Source: Paenibacillus anaericanus (GTDB lineage Bacteria; Bacillota; Bacilli; Paenibacillales; Paenibacillaceae). From it: a stretch of 64,000 nt of DNA. The stretch is from NCBI RefSeq assembly GCF_003994475.1, contig NZ_RZNY01000010.1, positions 62,001 to 126,000 of the forward strand. Direction: 5' to 3'. The translations under genes were made by a program, and so were the position numbers. The notes under the pieces are model-generated. The model searched no databases, was not told the origin of the DNA, and saw nothing but the letters and a program-made list of their open reading frames with translations. Positions 1-9,215 of the stretch are shown one piece after another (position 1 is the stretch's first letter; each line of letters starts with the position of its first letter).

Positions 1-470
1 ATATCATGTTCCACTAAGCTATTAGTGCGAATTATACTACCACGGCCAATACGAATATTTCCCGCGATCACAACACCCTGTTCAATAACGGCACCTTCCC
101 CAATCCATACCTGACCTTCTACTCCAGTAAGTCCCTGAGTTAGAATGGGTTTTCCGATGTCTTTGTAGGCATGATCAGTGTCAGAGATACATACATACTT
201 GCCTATTCTCACATTTCGTTCGAGTTCAATCTTATTAATGACGGAAATAATAAGACCCTCTTCACATCGACAGAGCTCTCCGATAATGATTTTGGGTGTA
301 TGACCTATACCCTTGGCAATAATATTTATCCAATATTTATGATCAATGAAAACACTGCTGCCAATGGATATTTCCTCGGGATGGTTATACTTACCGTCCG
401 TAGCTAGAAATGTTCCAGCACCGAAGTGGTTGAATAAACAAGATTGCTCCGGCTCTAGCGAAACTGACAT
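1..470 (-). CDS. Hexapeptide-repeat acyltransferase, 3' end cut by window edge
   Basis: Reading the minus strand from an ATG at 470 gives an open frame of 156 codons that runs off the window start. A purine-rich GAGGAG lies just upstream of the ATG. The product shows left-handed beta-helix repeats of the [LIV]GxxxxI type (EEISIGSSVFI, LERNVRIGKYVCI, GQVWIGEGAVIEQGVVI, GNIRIGRGSIIR) and a TDHAY stretch typical of the sugar O-acetyltransferase (WbbJ/maltose acetyltransferase-like) group, where a loop histidine acts as base. It lies 25 bp after the fused acyltransferase-glycosyltransferase gene on the same strand, so the two are probably one operon. The likely role is acetylating a surface-polysaccharide sugar; the acceptor cannot be told. 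Confidence 0.8.
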   Translation of the reverse strand, partial: MSVSLEPEQSCLFNHFGAGTFLATDGKYNHPEEISIGSSVFIDHKYWINIIAKGIGHTPKIIIGELCRCEEGLIISVINKIELERNVRIGKYVCISDTDHAYKDIGKPILTQGLTGVEGQVWIGEGAVIEQGVVIAGNIRIGRGSIIRTNSLVEHD

Positions 471-495
471 TTCTTCACTCCTCTCAATAGCTTTA

Positions 496-1983
496 TTATT
501 GCTGTCTTGGCGACCAAGGTCGAATGGAGTTAATTATAGATAGTCCTTCTTCGAAGTAGGATTCGTTCTGATAAAACTCTACATAAGTCTCTTCAAACGA
601 AGTAAGATCTGATAACGTTGTGCCAGCAACAATCGCTCGAAAACCGGGTAGTACATAATTAAATAGGCTGAACTTTTTCTCACTATTGAAGGCATCTTCA
701 CTTAATCCTTTTCCAACATAATGCTCTAGAATGGTAAGGTAGCCCCTAATAATAGCCCCTCCGTAATTGTATACCTCTGAAGCCATGCCTGCGTAAGTGA
801 ACATCGAGCAGTTCATAATACAGAGCCGAGGATTAAGCTCAAGAATTCCATATTGCAGATATAGCTGATTATAAGAGGAAGAAATAAATTTCTGGGGATC
901 TGCGATTTGCTGGAGTTCCTCTCTCCGAAAGACAAGAGAAGTAATAAAGGTCGCATAGAATGACGTTGCAGCTAGGTAACTATTCATGCCCTCACCAATA
1001 ACGATGGCGCCGTCTCCGCTTAGAACATTCACGAAAATAATGCCACAGTCCTGCTGCTGATATAAGACATGCAATAAAGGTTGGATCGTGTTATCCACGA
1101 AGAAATCGTCATCACCTTGAAGCTTGATAAACTTGCCGGATCCCAATTGCATCGCTGCAAGAATGTTGCGGTCACCACCGATGTTCTCGGTATTCCGGAC
1201 GTATTTGAGATTCGGATACAGCTCACAATAACGTTTGGCTACTTTAGCAGTGGAGTCTGTAGAAGCGTTATCGGATACGATGACTTCAATAAGATCATTG
1301 TTAGGTACTTGAGAGAAAATGGAGTTTAGGCAGGCATCCAGACAATTAGCTCGATTGTAGGTAGGGATACAGATAGATAACAAGGGCTGTAGCTTTCTGG
1401 ATGTGAGAATTTTATCTGCTTCCTCTTTGGTCGCAATATCTAACCATTGATTGGAAGTCGAGTCATACAACTGGACGATTGATGCAGGGCATCCTGCAAC
1501 CACGCAGTAGTCAGGTACATTATCATAAACGATACTATTAGGTTTAACGACACTCCCCGTTCCGATCTTGACTTGTCCTAGGATTTTGGCATTAGTTCCG
1601 ATCCAGGAGCCCTCACCAATGATGATTCCTTTCGAAGAAAAATGGACGGATTTCTCTTGAGCAGCTGCCACAGGTACATTGATCCAATCGCTGATAATGA
1701 CGTTTGGAGCGATGAGAACATTCCGTTCCAATTGAACCAAATGCTTGGCCATTATCTGTAAGCCCATGTTGATATGACAGCCGTCACGAATAACAATAAC
1801 CGGATTTTTCTCTTCATCTAGGTATGGAGAACCTGCGTACAAGGTGTAGGGAGCACTCATGTATATGCTATTATCAATGGCTATTCGTTCAGGAAAATGG
1901 AACTCTCCTCCGTTATGGATAGAGTTGTTGTTACCGAATCGATGGAGTTTTGCAATAAGATCCGGAGAAATGTGTGTGCTCAT
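496..1983 (-). CDS. Fused hexapeptide acyltransferase and GT2 glycosyltransferase
   Basis: A 495-residue protein with two enzymatic halves. Residues about 30-175 form a left-handed beta-helix acyltransferase (repeats such as GIIIGEGSWIGTNAKILGQVKIGTGSVV, ending in the usual VVAGCPASIV segment). Residues about 200-495 form a GT2 GT-A domain: LLSICIPTYNRANCL, then VSDNASTDST, and the metal-binding GDDDF motif. Each half resembles a normally free-standing enzyme, so one polypeptide may both glycosylate and acylate a surface glycan. The ATG at 1983 is preferred over the GTG at 1992 because an AAAGAG stretch lies about 8 bases before it. It is divergent from rfbH across about 190 bp. Confidence 0.85.
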   Translation of the reverse strand: MSTHISPDLIAKLHRFGNNNSIHNGGEFHFPERIAIDNSIYMSAPYTLYAGSPYLDEEKNPVIVIRDGCHINMGLQIMAKHLVQLERNVLIAPNVIISDWINVPVAAAQEKSVHFSSKGIIIGEGSWIGTNAKILGQVKIGTGSVVKPNSIVYDNVPDYCVVAGCPASIVQLYDSTSNQWLDIATKEEADKILTSRKLQPLLSICIPTYNRANCLDACLNSIFSQVPNNDLIEVIVSDNASTDSTAKVAKRYCELYPNLKYVRNTENIGGDRNILAAMQLGSGKFIKLQGDDDFFVDNTIQPLLHVLYQQQDCGIIFVNVLSGDGAIVIGEGMNSYLAATSFYATFITSLVFRREELQQIADPQKFISSSYNQLYLQYGILELNPRLCIMNCSMFTYAGMASEVYNYGGAIIRGYLTILEHYVGKGLSEDAFNSEKKFSLFNYVLPGFRAIVAGTTLSDLTSFEETYVEFYQNESYFEEGLSIINSIRPWSPRQQ

Positions 1984-2173
1984 AGACTTCACTCTTTCTT
2001 CTTTCGTTTGTCAACCATGCAGAAGTTGGAATCAATTTATATCATTACGCAGTGTATGCAGATAAGCAGAGTAGGGTGTTCATTTCTATGATGTCTGTAG
2101 TGAACACGCAGTAACCATCATTTGAAACCCGCATAATATAGCAGTAGTTTGACAATAGGGGGTTTCTTAGCTG

Positions 2174-3499
2174 ATGACAGTATTCGAAGCGGAAAAAAGG
2201 AAACAGATACAAGAACTGGCTGAACTTTTTTATGCGGAGAAATGGCCACTTAAAGCTTTTGCGCCCGGTGTTGATTACGTTCCGGTTAGTGGCAAGGTAT
2301 TCGACAGTTCAGAGTTAATCCACTTATTGAATGCCTCTCTAGACTTCTGTTTGACTACAGATCGATATGCTCAACAATTTGAGAAGGAATTCGCTCAATT
2401 CATGGATAGACGTTGTTGCATACTAACAAATTCAGGATCGAGTGCAAACCTTTTGGCGATTTCTGCACTGACTTCCCCACAGTTAGGTGATCGGCGTTTG
2501 ATGCCAGGGGATGAAGTCATTACAGTTGCCGCAGGATTTCCTACGACGGTGAATCCCATTATCCAGAATGGACTGATTCCGGTATTTGTGGATGTTGAGA
2601 TACCTACCTATAATGTGGATCCAGCGATGGTGGAAGCTGCAGTTAGTGATAAGACAAAGGCTATCATTATCGCGCATACCCTAGGTAATCCATATCGTGT
2701 TGATGAGATTAAGCGTATCGCAGATAAATATAAGCTTTGGTTAATTGAGGATGCTTGTGATGCCGTAGGCAGTACCATGGGTGGGCAAATGGTAGGAACC
2801 TTCGGCGATTTGGCCACCGTCAGTTTCTATCCAGCGCATCACATCACGATGGGAGAAGGAGGTGCAGTTCTTACTTCCTCACCGAAACTCAAGAAAATAG
2901 TGGAGTCATTTCGAGATTGGGGCCGGGACTGCTGGTGTGGTCCAGGCAAAGACAATACATGTGGCAAACGCTTTGGGGTAAAACACGGGGATCTCCCACA
3001 AGGGTACGATCATAAATACACATATAGCCATATCGGATACAACCTAAAGGTAACCGATATGCAGGCAGCAATTGGAGTAGCTCAACTACAAAAGTTACCA
3101 GATTTTATTACTCGCAGGAAATCCAATTTTAAATATCTACATGAAGCACTTAAGCCATTGGATGATGTACTGATTTTACCGGAGGCTACGGAAGGTAGTG
3201 ACCCAAGCTGGTTTGGGTTTCCGATTACTTTGCGGGATGAGGCTGCACTGACGCGAAATGAGTTAGTGCAGGCATTGGAAGAGAATATGATAGGTACACG
3301 GCTTTTATTTGCAGGTAACATACTTCGTCAGCCAGCCTACAAGGGAATTAACTGCCGGATTGTTGGATCATTGGACAATGCGGATCGAATCATGAATAAC
3401 ACTTTCTGGGTCGGGATTTATCCAGGGATTACCGAAGAAATGCTGAATTACACTGTGGATGTTCTTCACCATTTATTGAGAAGGGAGGGAACGGTGTGA
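2174..3499 (+). CDS. rfbH: CDP-4-dehydro-6-deoxyglucose 3-dehydratase (E1)
   Basis: Product of 441 residues in the sugar aminotransferase fold (DegT/DnrJ/EryC1/StrS) that dehydrates rather than transaminates. E1 enzymes use pyridoxamine phosphate plus a [2Fe-2S] centre to remove the C3 hydroxyl of CDP-4-keto-6-deoxyglucose. Two signatures are visible: the usual PLP lysine is replaced by histidine in [14 protein letters not shown] (H222), and cysteines 195, 253, 255 and 263 give exactly C-X57-C-X1-C-X7-C, the E1 iron-sulfur ligand spacing. It overlaps rfbF by GTGA and begins the rfbH-rfbF-rfbG operon. The reductase partner (E3) is not in the window. Confidence 0.95.
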   Translation: MTVFEAEKRKQIQELAELFYAEKWPLKAFAPGVDYVPVSGKVFDSSELIHLLNASLDFCLTTDRYAQQFEKEFAQFMDRRCCILTNSGSSANLLAISALTSPQLGDRRLMPGDEVITVAAGFPTTVNPIIQNGLIPVFVDVEIPTYNVDPAMVEAAVSDKTKAIIIAHTLGNPYRVDEIKRIADKYKLWLIEDACDAVGSTMGGQMVGTFGDLATVSFYPAHHITMGEGGAVLTSSPKLKKIVESFRDWGRDCWCGPGKDNTCGKRFGVKHGDLPQGYDHKYTYSHIGYNLKVTDMQAAIGVAQLQKLPDFITRRKSNFKYLHEALKPLDDVLILPEATEGSDPSWFGFPITLRDEAALTRNELVQALEENMIGTRLLFAGNILRQPAYKGINCRIVGSLDNADRIMNNTFWVGIYPGITEEMLNYTVDVLHHLLRREGTV

Positions 3500-4281
3500 A
3501 GGCTGTTATTCTGGCAGGAGGATACGGAACTCGGATCAGCGAGGAAACACAACTCAGACCCAAACCAATGATTGAGATTGGAGACCAGCCCATCTTATGG
3601 CATGTGATGAATGTATATGCCCAACATGGATATAGGGAATTTATTGTTTGTTTAGGATACAAGGGAAATGTGATTAAGGAATACTTCGCACATTATCACT
3701 TGTTTGGATCAGATGTTACGTTTGATTTTGGAAACTCCAAGAATGAAATTACGGTACACAACCATTATCACGATTCATGGAAAGTGACACTGGTGGATAC
3801 AGGTAAAGAGACAATGACAGGGGGAAGAATCCGCCGTATTCGCAAGTATGTGGGGGATGAACCGTTCATGCTCACATATGGGGATGGACTTTCTGACATT
3901 AATATTGAAAAGCTAGTGGAATTCCATAAAGCACATGGGAAACTAGCAACAGTGACAGCAGTGCAGCCGATGGGCAGATTTGGAGTATTACAACTAACAC
4001 CCAGAGGAGAGGTACAAGGATTCGAAGAGAAGCCGAATGGCGATGGAGGATGGGTGAGTGGTGGCTTCTTCATCCTACAACCTGAAGTTTTTGATCTGAT
4101 TGATGCTGATATGACCTTATGGGAGAAGGAACCGATGTCTCGTTTGGCTGCCTCGGGTCAGCTTATGGCTTATCATCATAATGGATTTTGGCATCCGATG
4201 GATACACTCCGTGATCGGAATTACCTGGAGGATTTATGGAAATCAGGGAGGGCTCCGTGGAAGAAGAAAGGGGAGGAATGA
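3496..4281 (+). CDS. rfbF: Glucose-1-phosphate cytidylyltransferase
   Basis: Makes CDP-glucose from CTP and glucose-1-phosphate, the first step of CDP-3,6-dideoxyhexose synthesis. The 261-residue length matches the family. The N-terminus carries the nucleotide-binding [13 protein letters not shown]...RPKPMIEIG signature, and [12 protein letters not shown] carries the metal-binding aspartates. The start is a GTG whose last bases overlap the rfbH stop, preceded by an AGGGAGG ribosome binding site, which implies translational coupling. The stop overlaps the rfbG start. Confidence 0.95.
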   Translation: MKAVILAGGYGTRISEETQLRPKPMIEIGDQPILWHVMNVYAQHGYREFIVCLGYKGNVIKEYFAHYHLFGSDVTFDFGNSKNEITVHNHYHDSWKVTLVDTGKETMTGGRIRRIRKYVGDEPFMLTYGDGLSDINIEKLVEFHKAHGKLATVTAVQPMGRFGVLQLTPRGEVQGFEEKPNGDGGWVSGGFFILQPEVFDLIDADMTLWEKEPMSRLAASGQLMAYHHNGFWHPMDTLRDRNYLEDLWKSGRAPWKKKGEE

Positions 4282-5363
4282 TGGTGTTCGCACCTGATTT
4301 CTGGAAAGGAAAAAAAGTGTTAGTCACAGGTCACACCGGATTTAAGGGGAGCTGGCTCTGTCTATGGCTTCAGTCTCTGGGAGCTGAGGTAACAGGGTAT
4401 GCACTACCCCCAGTAGGTGATTCGAACTTATTTAGTTTATGTGGATTAGATACGAAAATGAATTCTGTCATAGGTGACATTCGTGACTACGTACTTTTAG
4501 AACGTACAGTCCGTGAGAATAATCCCGAAATCATTATTCACATGGCCGCACAACCATTGGTGAGGTACGGTTATGAGCATCCAGTTTTAACCTATGAAGT
4601 GAACGTTATTGGGACGATTAATGTGATGGAAGCCGTTAGATTGGCGGGTTCGAGTGTTCGTGCGCTACTAATCATCACTACAGACAAATGTTATGAGAAT
4701 CGTGAGTGGGCATGGGGATATAGAGAGATTGACCGATTGGGTGGTCATGATCCGTATTCGAATAGCAAGGCCTGTGCCGAACTTGCTGTGGCGGCATATC
4801 GCAGTAGTTATTATCCCCCGGAGAGATACGATACTCATCAGCTCAGTTTGGCAACAGCTAGAGCTGGTAATGTGATCGGAGGAGGCGATTGGTCGCCAGA
4901 TCGGATTGTTCCCGATATTATGCGAACTTTGCTCGCTAAGAAGCGACTTCGTATACGCAATCCAGAAGCCATACGTCCATGGCAGCATGTTCTTGAACCT
5001 CTACATGGGTATCTGCTACTAGCGCAGGCTATGGTAGAGCGTGGGGTTGATGTAGCTGGGGGGTGGAACTTTGGCCCAAGTGACGACAGTACCCGAAATG
5101 TGAAGTGGTTAGTGGAATCTATTATTGAAAAGTGGGGGCAAGAGGCGGATTTTGATAGTGATGAAGGCCCTCATCCTCATGAAGCTGCAATTCTGAGATT
5201 GGATAGCTCTAAGGCACAATCTCAATTAGGCTGGAAACCCAGATGGAACGTAAATCAAGCGTTGGAGCTGACTGTAGAGTGGTTTCGGGCTTATGAAGCG
5301 GGAGCAGTAATTGTTGATGAATGTAATAGGCAAATAAAGATGTACTCCGAAAGTGAAATATGA
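4278..5363 (+). CDS. rfbG: CDP-glucose 4,6-dehydratase
   Basis: Short-chain dehydrogenase-type enzyme converting CDP-glucose to CDP-4-keto-6-deoxyglucose, the substrate of RfbH. Seen: the NAD-binding [14 protein letters not shown] near the N-terminus, the TTDKCYEN active-site segment, the YSNSK catalytic Tyr/Lys pair and the [18 protein letters not shown] segment typical of this family. ATG 4278 overlaps the rfbF stop as ATGA; the adjacent ATG at 4281 is equally possible because GGGGAGG ends at 4276. An upstream in-frame ATG at 4236 lies inside rfbF and is unlikely. No epimerase or 4-reductase that would finish abequose, paratose, tyvelose or ascarylose follows. Confidence 0.94.
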   Translation: MMVFAPDFWKGKKVLVTGHTGFKGSWLCLWLQSLGAEVTGYALPPVGDSNLFSLCGLDTKMNSVIGDIRDYVLLERTVRENNPEIIIHMAAQPLVRYGYEHPVLTYEVNVIGTINVMEAVRLAGSSVRALLIITTDKCYENREWAWGYREIDRLGGHDPYSNSKACAELAVAAYRSSYYPPERYDTHQLSLATARAGNVIGGGDWSPDRIVPDIMRTLLAKKRLRIRNPEAIRPWQHVLEPLHGYLLLAQAMVERGVDVAGGWNFGPSDDSTRNVKWLVESIIEKWGQEADFDSDEGPHPHEAAILRLDSSKAQSQLGWKPRWNVNQALELTVEWFRAYEAGAVIVDECNRQIKMYSESEI

Positions 5364-5385
5364 GTTGGAACATTTTGATAGATAT

Positions 5386-5399
5386 GAGGTGATCTTATT
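5386..5399 (+). promoter_or_regulatory. Strong ribosome binding site feeding an ATT start codon
   Basis: GAGGTGATC at 5386-5394 pairs with nine bases of the 16S rRNA 3' end. The only start-like codon at the right distance and in frame is ATT at 5397-5399. It decides the start of the downstream glycosyltransferase. Confidence 0.7.
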
Positions 5400-6587
5400 C
5401 TTACCAGTATTGTAATTCTGACTCGCAATCAGTTACCTCTGACGAGGATGTGCTTGGAGAGCATTCGGAAGCATACCCGGGAGAACTATGAGCTAATCAT
5501 CATTGATAATGGCTCAACGGACGAAACGATATCCTACCTGCGAAGTCAACCGGATTTGATCGTTCATGAGAACGGGAGTAATGCAGGTTTTGCTAAAGGT
5601 TGTAATCAGGGAGTCCAATACGCTTCGGGTGACTATATTATGTTTCTCAATAACGATACGGTTGTAACTGAGAATTGGTTAACCAATTTGTTAAGGGCTC
5701 TGAATGCGGATAACAGAATCGGGATGGTGGGCCCTGTGACGAACTATTCCAGCGGACACCAACAGATTCCTGTTTTTTATTCGGACCTTAGCGAACTAGA
5801 TGCTTATGCGAAAGAGCATTGTGCTAGTCAGGATGGAATTACGGTAGAAGTTCGCCGTTTAGTAGGTTTCTGTATGCTGACTAAAAGGTCGATCCTAGAT
5901 GAAGTTGGAGGATTCGACGAGCATTTTGGTCTTGGAAACTATGAGGATGATGATATGTCTCTTCGTTTGATACGGCGTGGATATGTATTAAAAGTAGTCC
6001 ATGATTCATTCATTCATCACGTAGGACACGCGACGATTAATCAGCTTCCTGATGATACTTTATCCACGTTACTTCAGAGAAATTCGCAGATTGCGGCAGT
6101 GAAGTGGGGGAAGAACATCCATCAGTTGATCTATAATCCTCCGGTTTCAGTAGCTCTTTGCATGCTACTCCACAATGCGGAATCTACAATTCTTCAGTCA
6201 TTAAATTCACTTACCGCCGATTTAAATGAAGTGATCATAGTAGATTTAGGTTCTACTGACAGAACTATTGATATTGCAAAGTCATTCACTTCACAAATAT
6301 ACAGTTTGGGCAACTATGATAACATGGCAGAGGCTGCACAATATGCACTCCAACACTGCACAAGCCAGTATGTACTTTGGTTAAACCAAGGAGAAGTCTT
6401 AACTTCGGAAGAGATCAAAATATTACGTGGAGTGAAGATATCTGTTGAAGGTTACCCATCTCTTATTCCTCTGCAATTTAACGATGGGCAGGGCAAGAAG
6501 GAGGCTGATTTACGCTACCTGATGAGTAAGGAGGCTGGATTTCAGTTTCTAAGCCCTAGTACAGAAAGTAATACAACAGAGGAATAG
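5397..6587 (+). CDS. Two-domain GT2 glycosyltransferase with probable AUU start
   Basis: The first domain (about 1-230) is an intact GT2: LTSIVILTRNQL, IDNGSTD, FLNNDT as the DXD-type motif, and GGFDEHFGLGNYEDDDMSLR. The second (about 235-396) looks like the N-terminal half of another GT2 (VALCMLLHNAE, VDLGSTDRTIDIA), but the metal site reads WLNQGE and the domain stops early, so it is probably inactive. No ATG, GTG or TTG lies between an in-frame TGA at 5385 and ATG 5448, and starting at 5448 would delete the conserved first beta strand. The ATT at 5397, seven bases after GAGG of a strong GAGGTGATC site, restores it. It follows rfbG by 33 bp and is probably in the same operon. Confidence 0.85.
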   Translation: MLTSIVILTRNQLPLTRMCLESIRKHTRENYELIIIDNGSTDETISYLRSQPDLIVHENGSNAGFAKGCNQGVQYASGDYIMFLNNDTVVTENWLTNLLRALNADNRIGMVGPVTNYSSGHQQIPVFYSDLSELDAYAKEHCASQDGITVEVRRLVGFCMLTKRSILDEVGGFDEHFGLGNYEDDDMSLRLIRRGYVLKVVHDSFIHHVGHATINQLPDDTLSTLLQRNSQIAAVKWGKNIHQLIYNPPVSVALCMLLHNAESTILQSLNSLTADLNEVIIVDLGSTDRTIDIAKSFTSQIYSLGNYDNMAEAAQYALQHCTSQYVLWLNQGEVLTSEEIKILRGVKISVEGYPSLIPLQFNDGQGKKEADLRYLMSKEAGFQFLSPSTESNTTEE

Positions 6588-6598
6588 GGGGAGCAGTA

Positions 6599-7723
6599 AT
6601 GATCACGATTAGCTTGTGTATGATCGTACGCAATGAAGAAGAGGTAATTGGGCGATGCTTATCTTCGATAGAGGGAATAGCAGACGAGATCATTATTGTG
6701 GATACTGGATCCACGGACCGTACTAAGGAAATAGCCTCTAAATTTACGGACCAGATCTTTGACTTTACATGGATCGACAATTTCGCTGCAGCCCGGAATT
6801 ATTCATTTAGTAAAGCAACGAAGGAGTTCATTCTCTGGTTGGACTCAGATGATATCATTGATGAGAAGAGCAGAAATCAGTTTATCGAATTGAAGAATAA
6901 TTTTCCCGCAGGGATTGATCGGGTTACATTACCTTATCACCTCGTGTTTGATGATGCAGGAAATGTGAAATCCACTTTACGTAGAAATCGAATTGTGCGT
7001 AGATCTTGTAATTTCCAATGGATTGGACCAGTCCATGAATACCTCGCAGTGTGGGGGCCGGTATTGGATGGTGAGGTCGCCATCAAACATATGAAGAATA
7101 AACCGTATACGGATCGTAATTTAAAGATTTACCTTGCTCGTGAACAAAGTGGGGAGGAGTTTACACCCCGTGATCTTTATTATTTCGGCAATGAACTGCG
7201 GGATCACGCTAGATACAAAGAGGCAGTAAATTATTACACCCGCTTTCTGGCGACTGAGCAAGGGTGGGTAGAGGACAATATACAGGCCTGTGTAAAGATG
7301 GCCCAATGTTTAAAGGAATTAGGCGATCCTAACGCTCAATTTGCAGCTTTATGTCGAACACTATTATACGATACTCCCCGCGCTCAACCCAGCTGCGATA
7401 TTGGGGGCTTCTTCATGGAGAAGGAACGCTATGCTGAGGCTATTTACTGGTATAAGCAAGCGTATCTTAGTGATAAAGAAACGAATAACCTAGGTATGGT
7501 CAATCCTATCTTAAATACATGGTATCCACATCTGCAAATTTGTCTATGCTACGATAAACTTAAAATGCACGAATTAGCCAATGAACATAACGAGAAGGCG
7601 CTGGCCTTTCATCACGATCATCCTAGCATGATATATAATCGTAGATACTTCCGAGATGTCCTGGGAGACCGTTTTGTCAGAGGGGAAGGTACACCTCCGA
7701 TCACTTCTGAATCAGGGTCTTAA
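6599..7723 (+). CDS. GT2 glycosyltransferase with TPR-like C-terminal region
   Basis: The N-terminal 100 residues carry all marks of an active GT2 domain: ISLCMIVRNEE, IIIVDTGSTDRT and the metal-binding LWLDSDD. After about residue 170 come helical-pair repeats (ARYKEAVNYYTRFL, ERYAEAIYWYKQAY) resembling tetratricopeptide repeats. This is the SPASM-free GT2-TPR architecture common in Firmicutes surface-glycan loci. It starts 11 bp after the previous gene with GGGGGAG before the ATG. A likely role is glycosylating a surface protein or growing oligosaccharide; the acceptor is unknown. Confidence 0.85.
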   Translation: MITISLCMIVRNEEEVIGRCLSSIEGIADEIIIVDTGSTDRTKEIASKFTDQIFDFTWIDNFAAARNYSFSKATKEFILWLDSDDIIDEKSRNQFIELKNNFPAGIDRVTLPYHLVFDDAGNVKSTLRRNRIVRRSCNFQWIGPVHEYLAVWGPVLDGEVAIKHMKNKPYTDRNLKIYLAREQSGEEFTPRDLYYFGNELRDHARYKEAVNYYTRFLATEQGWVEDNIQACVKMAQCLKELGDPNAQFAALCRTLLYDTPRAQPSCDIGGFFMEKERYAEAIYWYKQAYLSDKETNNLGMVNPILNTWYPHLQICLCYDKLKMHELANEHNEKALAFHHDHPSMIYNRRYFRDVLGDRFVRGEGTPPITSESGS

Positions 7724-7759
7724 TTTAGCGATAATAAATTGAATGATTAGAAAAAAAAT

Positions 7760-7803
7760 AAAGGCAAGCTGTCGTCGGGAATTCCCATACAGCTTGCCTT
7801 TCA
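7760..7803 (+). terminator. Hairpin downstream of glycosyltransferase operon
   Basis: A 13-bp perfect stem (AAAGGCAAGCTGT at 7760-7772, ACAGCTTGCCTTT at 7789-7801) with a 16-base loop. It has only a short T run after it; a run of A on the upstream side would give a better T tract on the minus strand. Confidence 0.6.
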
Positions 7804-7918
7804 CTGTATTTTCTATATTTATAACATAGTTAAAGAGTTACAGGACTATGATTTTAATAAGGTACATCAAAGGATTAGTTTAACTAAGCCTTTGATGAAG
7901 AAAGGACAGTGAATACGC

Positions 7919-9061
7919 ATGAAGTCACAAAAATTGTCGCTTTGCATGATTGTAAAGAATGAAGAAAAATGGCTCGCGCGGTGCCTTGAAAGTGTTAAGG
8001 ATGTTGTAGACGAGATCATTATTGTCGATACAGGCTCAAGCGATCAAACAAGGGAGATCGCCCTAAGTATGGGAGCTATGCTCTATGATTACGAATGGAA
8101 CGATCATTTCGCTGACGCTCGAAATTATGGTTTGGAGCGGGTCTCGGGGGATTGGGTGTTGTGGCTCGATGCGGATGAAGAAGTGGATGAAGCAGGAAAG
8201 GACTATCTTCGAAATGTATTACTAACAAATGAGTGTTACTTAGGCAGAGTACAAATTGTCAATTACTATGGCTCGACTCCTCATGATTACAACCGATCTC
8301 ATCTTATGGCACAGTATAGGGTGTTTCGCAATGATCAGCATCTCCGTTTTCGAGGCGCTATTCACGAGCAGTTAAATATCGAGGGATTAAAAATAACTGC
8401 AGATTCGGTTACGGTGCTTCCAGTTATCGTACACCATTTCGGTTATTTAGATGAAACAGTTCAGGATAAGGGGAAGATGGATCGTAATTTGCGTCTTCTG
8501 GAGAAGGAGAGGGGGCGCAAAGACTATGATCCGTGGGTGGATTATCATCTTGCGAGCGAATTGTATCGCGGGGGTAAACTTGCCGATTCGTTCGAAAATG
8601 TAAATCTATCGATTCGCCGGTTTATTGAGACAGGTAAGAAACCACCATCTCTACTTTATAATTTGAAATATACGATTTTAATAGGTCTCGGTAGCTTCGA
8701 GGGAGCGTGGCCGGGAATTGATTTGGCTATTCAGTTATATCCCGATTATGTGGATCTGCATTTATATAAGGGGATCATCTTGGTGCGTTTGAGACAATAT
8801 GATAAGGCTCTTGAGGCTCTTAATCAATGTCTAAGGATAAAAGAAGTTAACATATCCCACTTAACAATGGTTGGTGCAGGTAGTTTCTATGCTTGGTATT
8901 ATATCGGATACTGCTATCAAGAATTAGGAGATTTAGTACGGGCAGAGGAGGCTTATCGAATGACACTGGAGCTATCACCTAATCATCTCGACGCGCAGGA
9001 AGCATTACGGGGTATGGGAGTTGCTGAATTTACTACAAGAGTGCAAGAGGAGAATAAGTAA
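7919..9061 (+). CDS. GT2 glycosyltransferase with TPR tail
   Basis: A 380-residue paralogue of the 6599-7723 product. The catalytic domain has LSLCMIVKNEEKW, IIIVDTGSSDQTREIA and LWLDADEEVD, so the nucleotide-sugar and metal sites look intact. From about residue 190 helical repeats follow, including TPR-like segments (QYDKALEALNQCLRI, GDLVRAEEAYRMTLELSPNHLDAQEAL). It has its own upstream gap of almost 200 bp with a hairpin, so it is probably transcribed separately, and it is followed by small spore-surface-type genes. Confidence 0.85.
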   Translation: MKSQKLSLCMIVKNEEKWLARCLESVKDVVDEIIIVDTGSSDQTREIALSMGAMLYDYEWNDHFADARNYGLERVSGDWVLWLDADEEVDEAGKDYLRNVLLTNECYLGRVQIVNYYGSTPHDYNRSHLMAQYRVFRNDQHLRFRGAIHEQLNIEGLKITADSVTVLPVIVHHFGYLDETVQDKGKMDRNLRLLEKERGRKDYDPWVDYHLASELYRGGKLADSFENVNLSIRRFIETGKKPPSLLYNLKYTILIGLGSFEGAWPGIDLAIQLYPDYVDLHLYKGIILVRLRQYDKALEALNQCLRIKEVNISHLTMVGAGSFYAWYYIGYCYQELGDLVRAEEAYRMTLELSPNHLDAQEALRGMGVAEFTTRVQEENK

Positions 9062-9093
9062 TTAACTTATGTAAAATGAATGATTCTCACAAC

Positions 9094-9150
9094 GCAACAA
9101 GAACATTGCCAGTGACCTCCAATGTCATCTGGTTATGTTCTTGTTGTTAT
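9094..9150 (+). terminator. Long hairpin terminator after GT2-TPR gene
   Basis: The outer stem is AACAAGAACAT (9096-9106) with ATGTTCTTGTT (9135-9145), extendable by one or two pairs, plus an inner imperfect stem CCAGTGAC/GTCATCTGG. It is followed by TGTTATGTTTATT. Confidence 0.65.
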
Positions 9151-9215
9151 GTTTATTGATGTAATAAAATGAAGCCGGGCTTAAGGGGGGCGTGTATTTT
9201 AAGATATTCTAAGTA

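Noticed and set aside
171-407. Plus-strand frames over the first gene
   Set aside because: The minus-strand frame 470-1 encodes clear hexapeptide repeats; the plus frames have no recognisable content.
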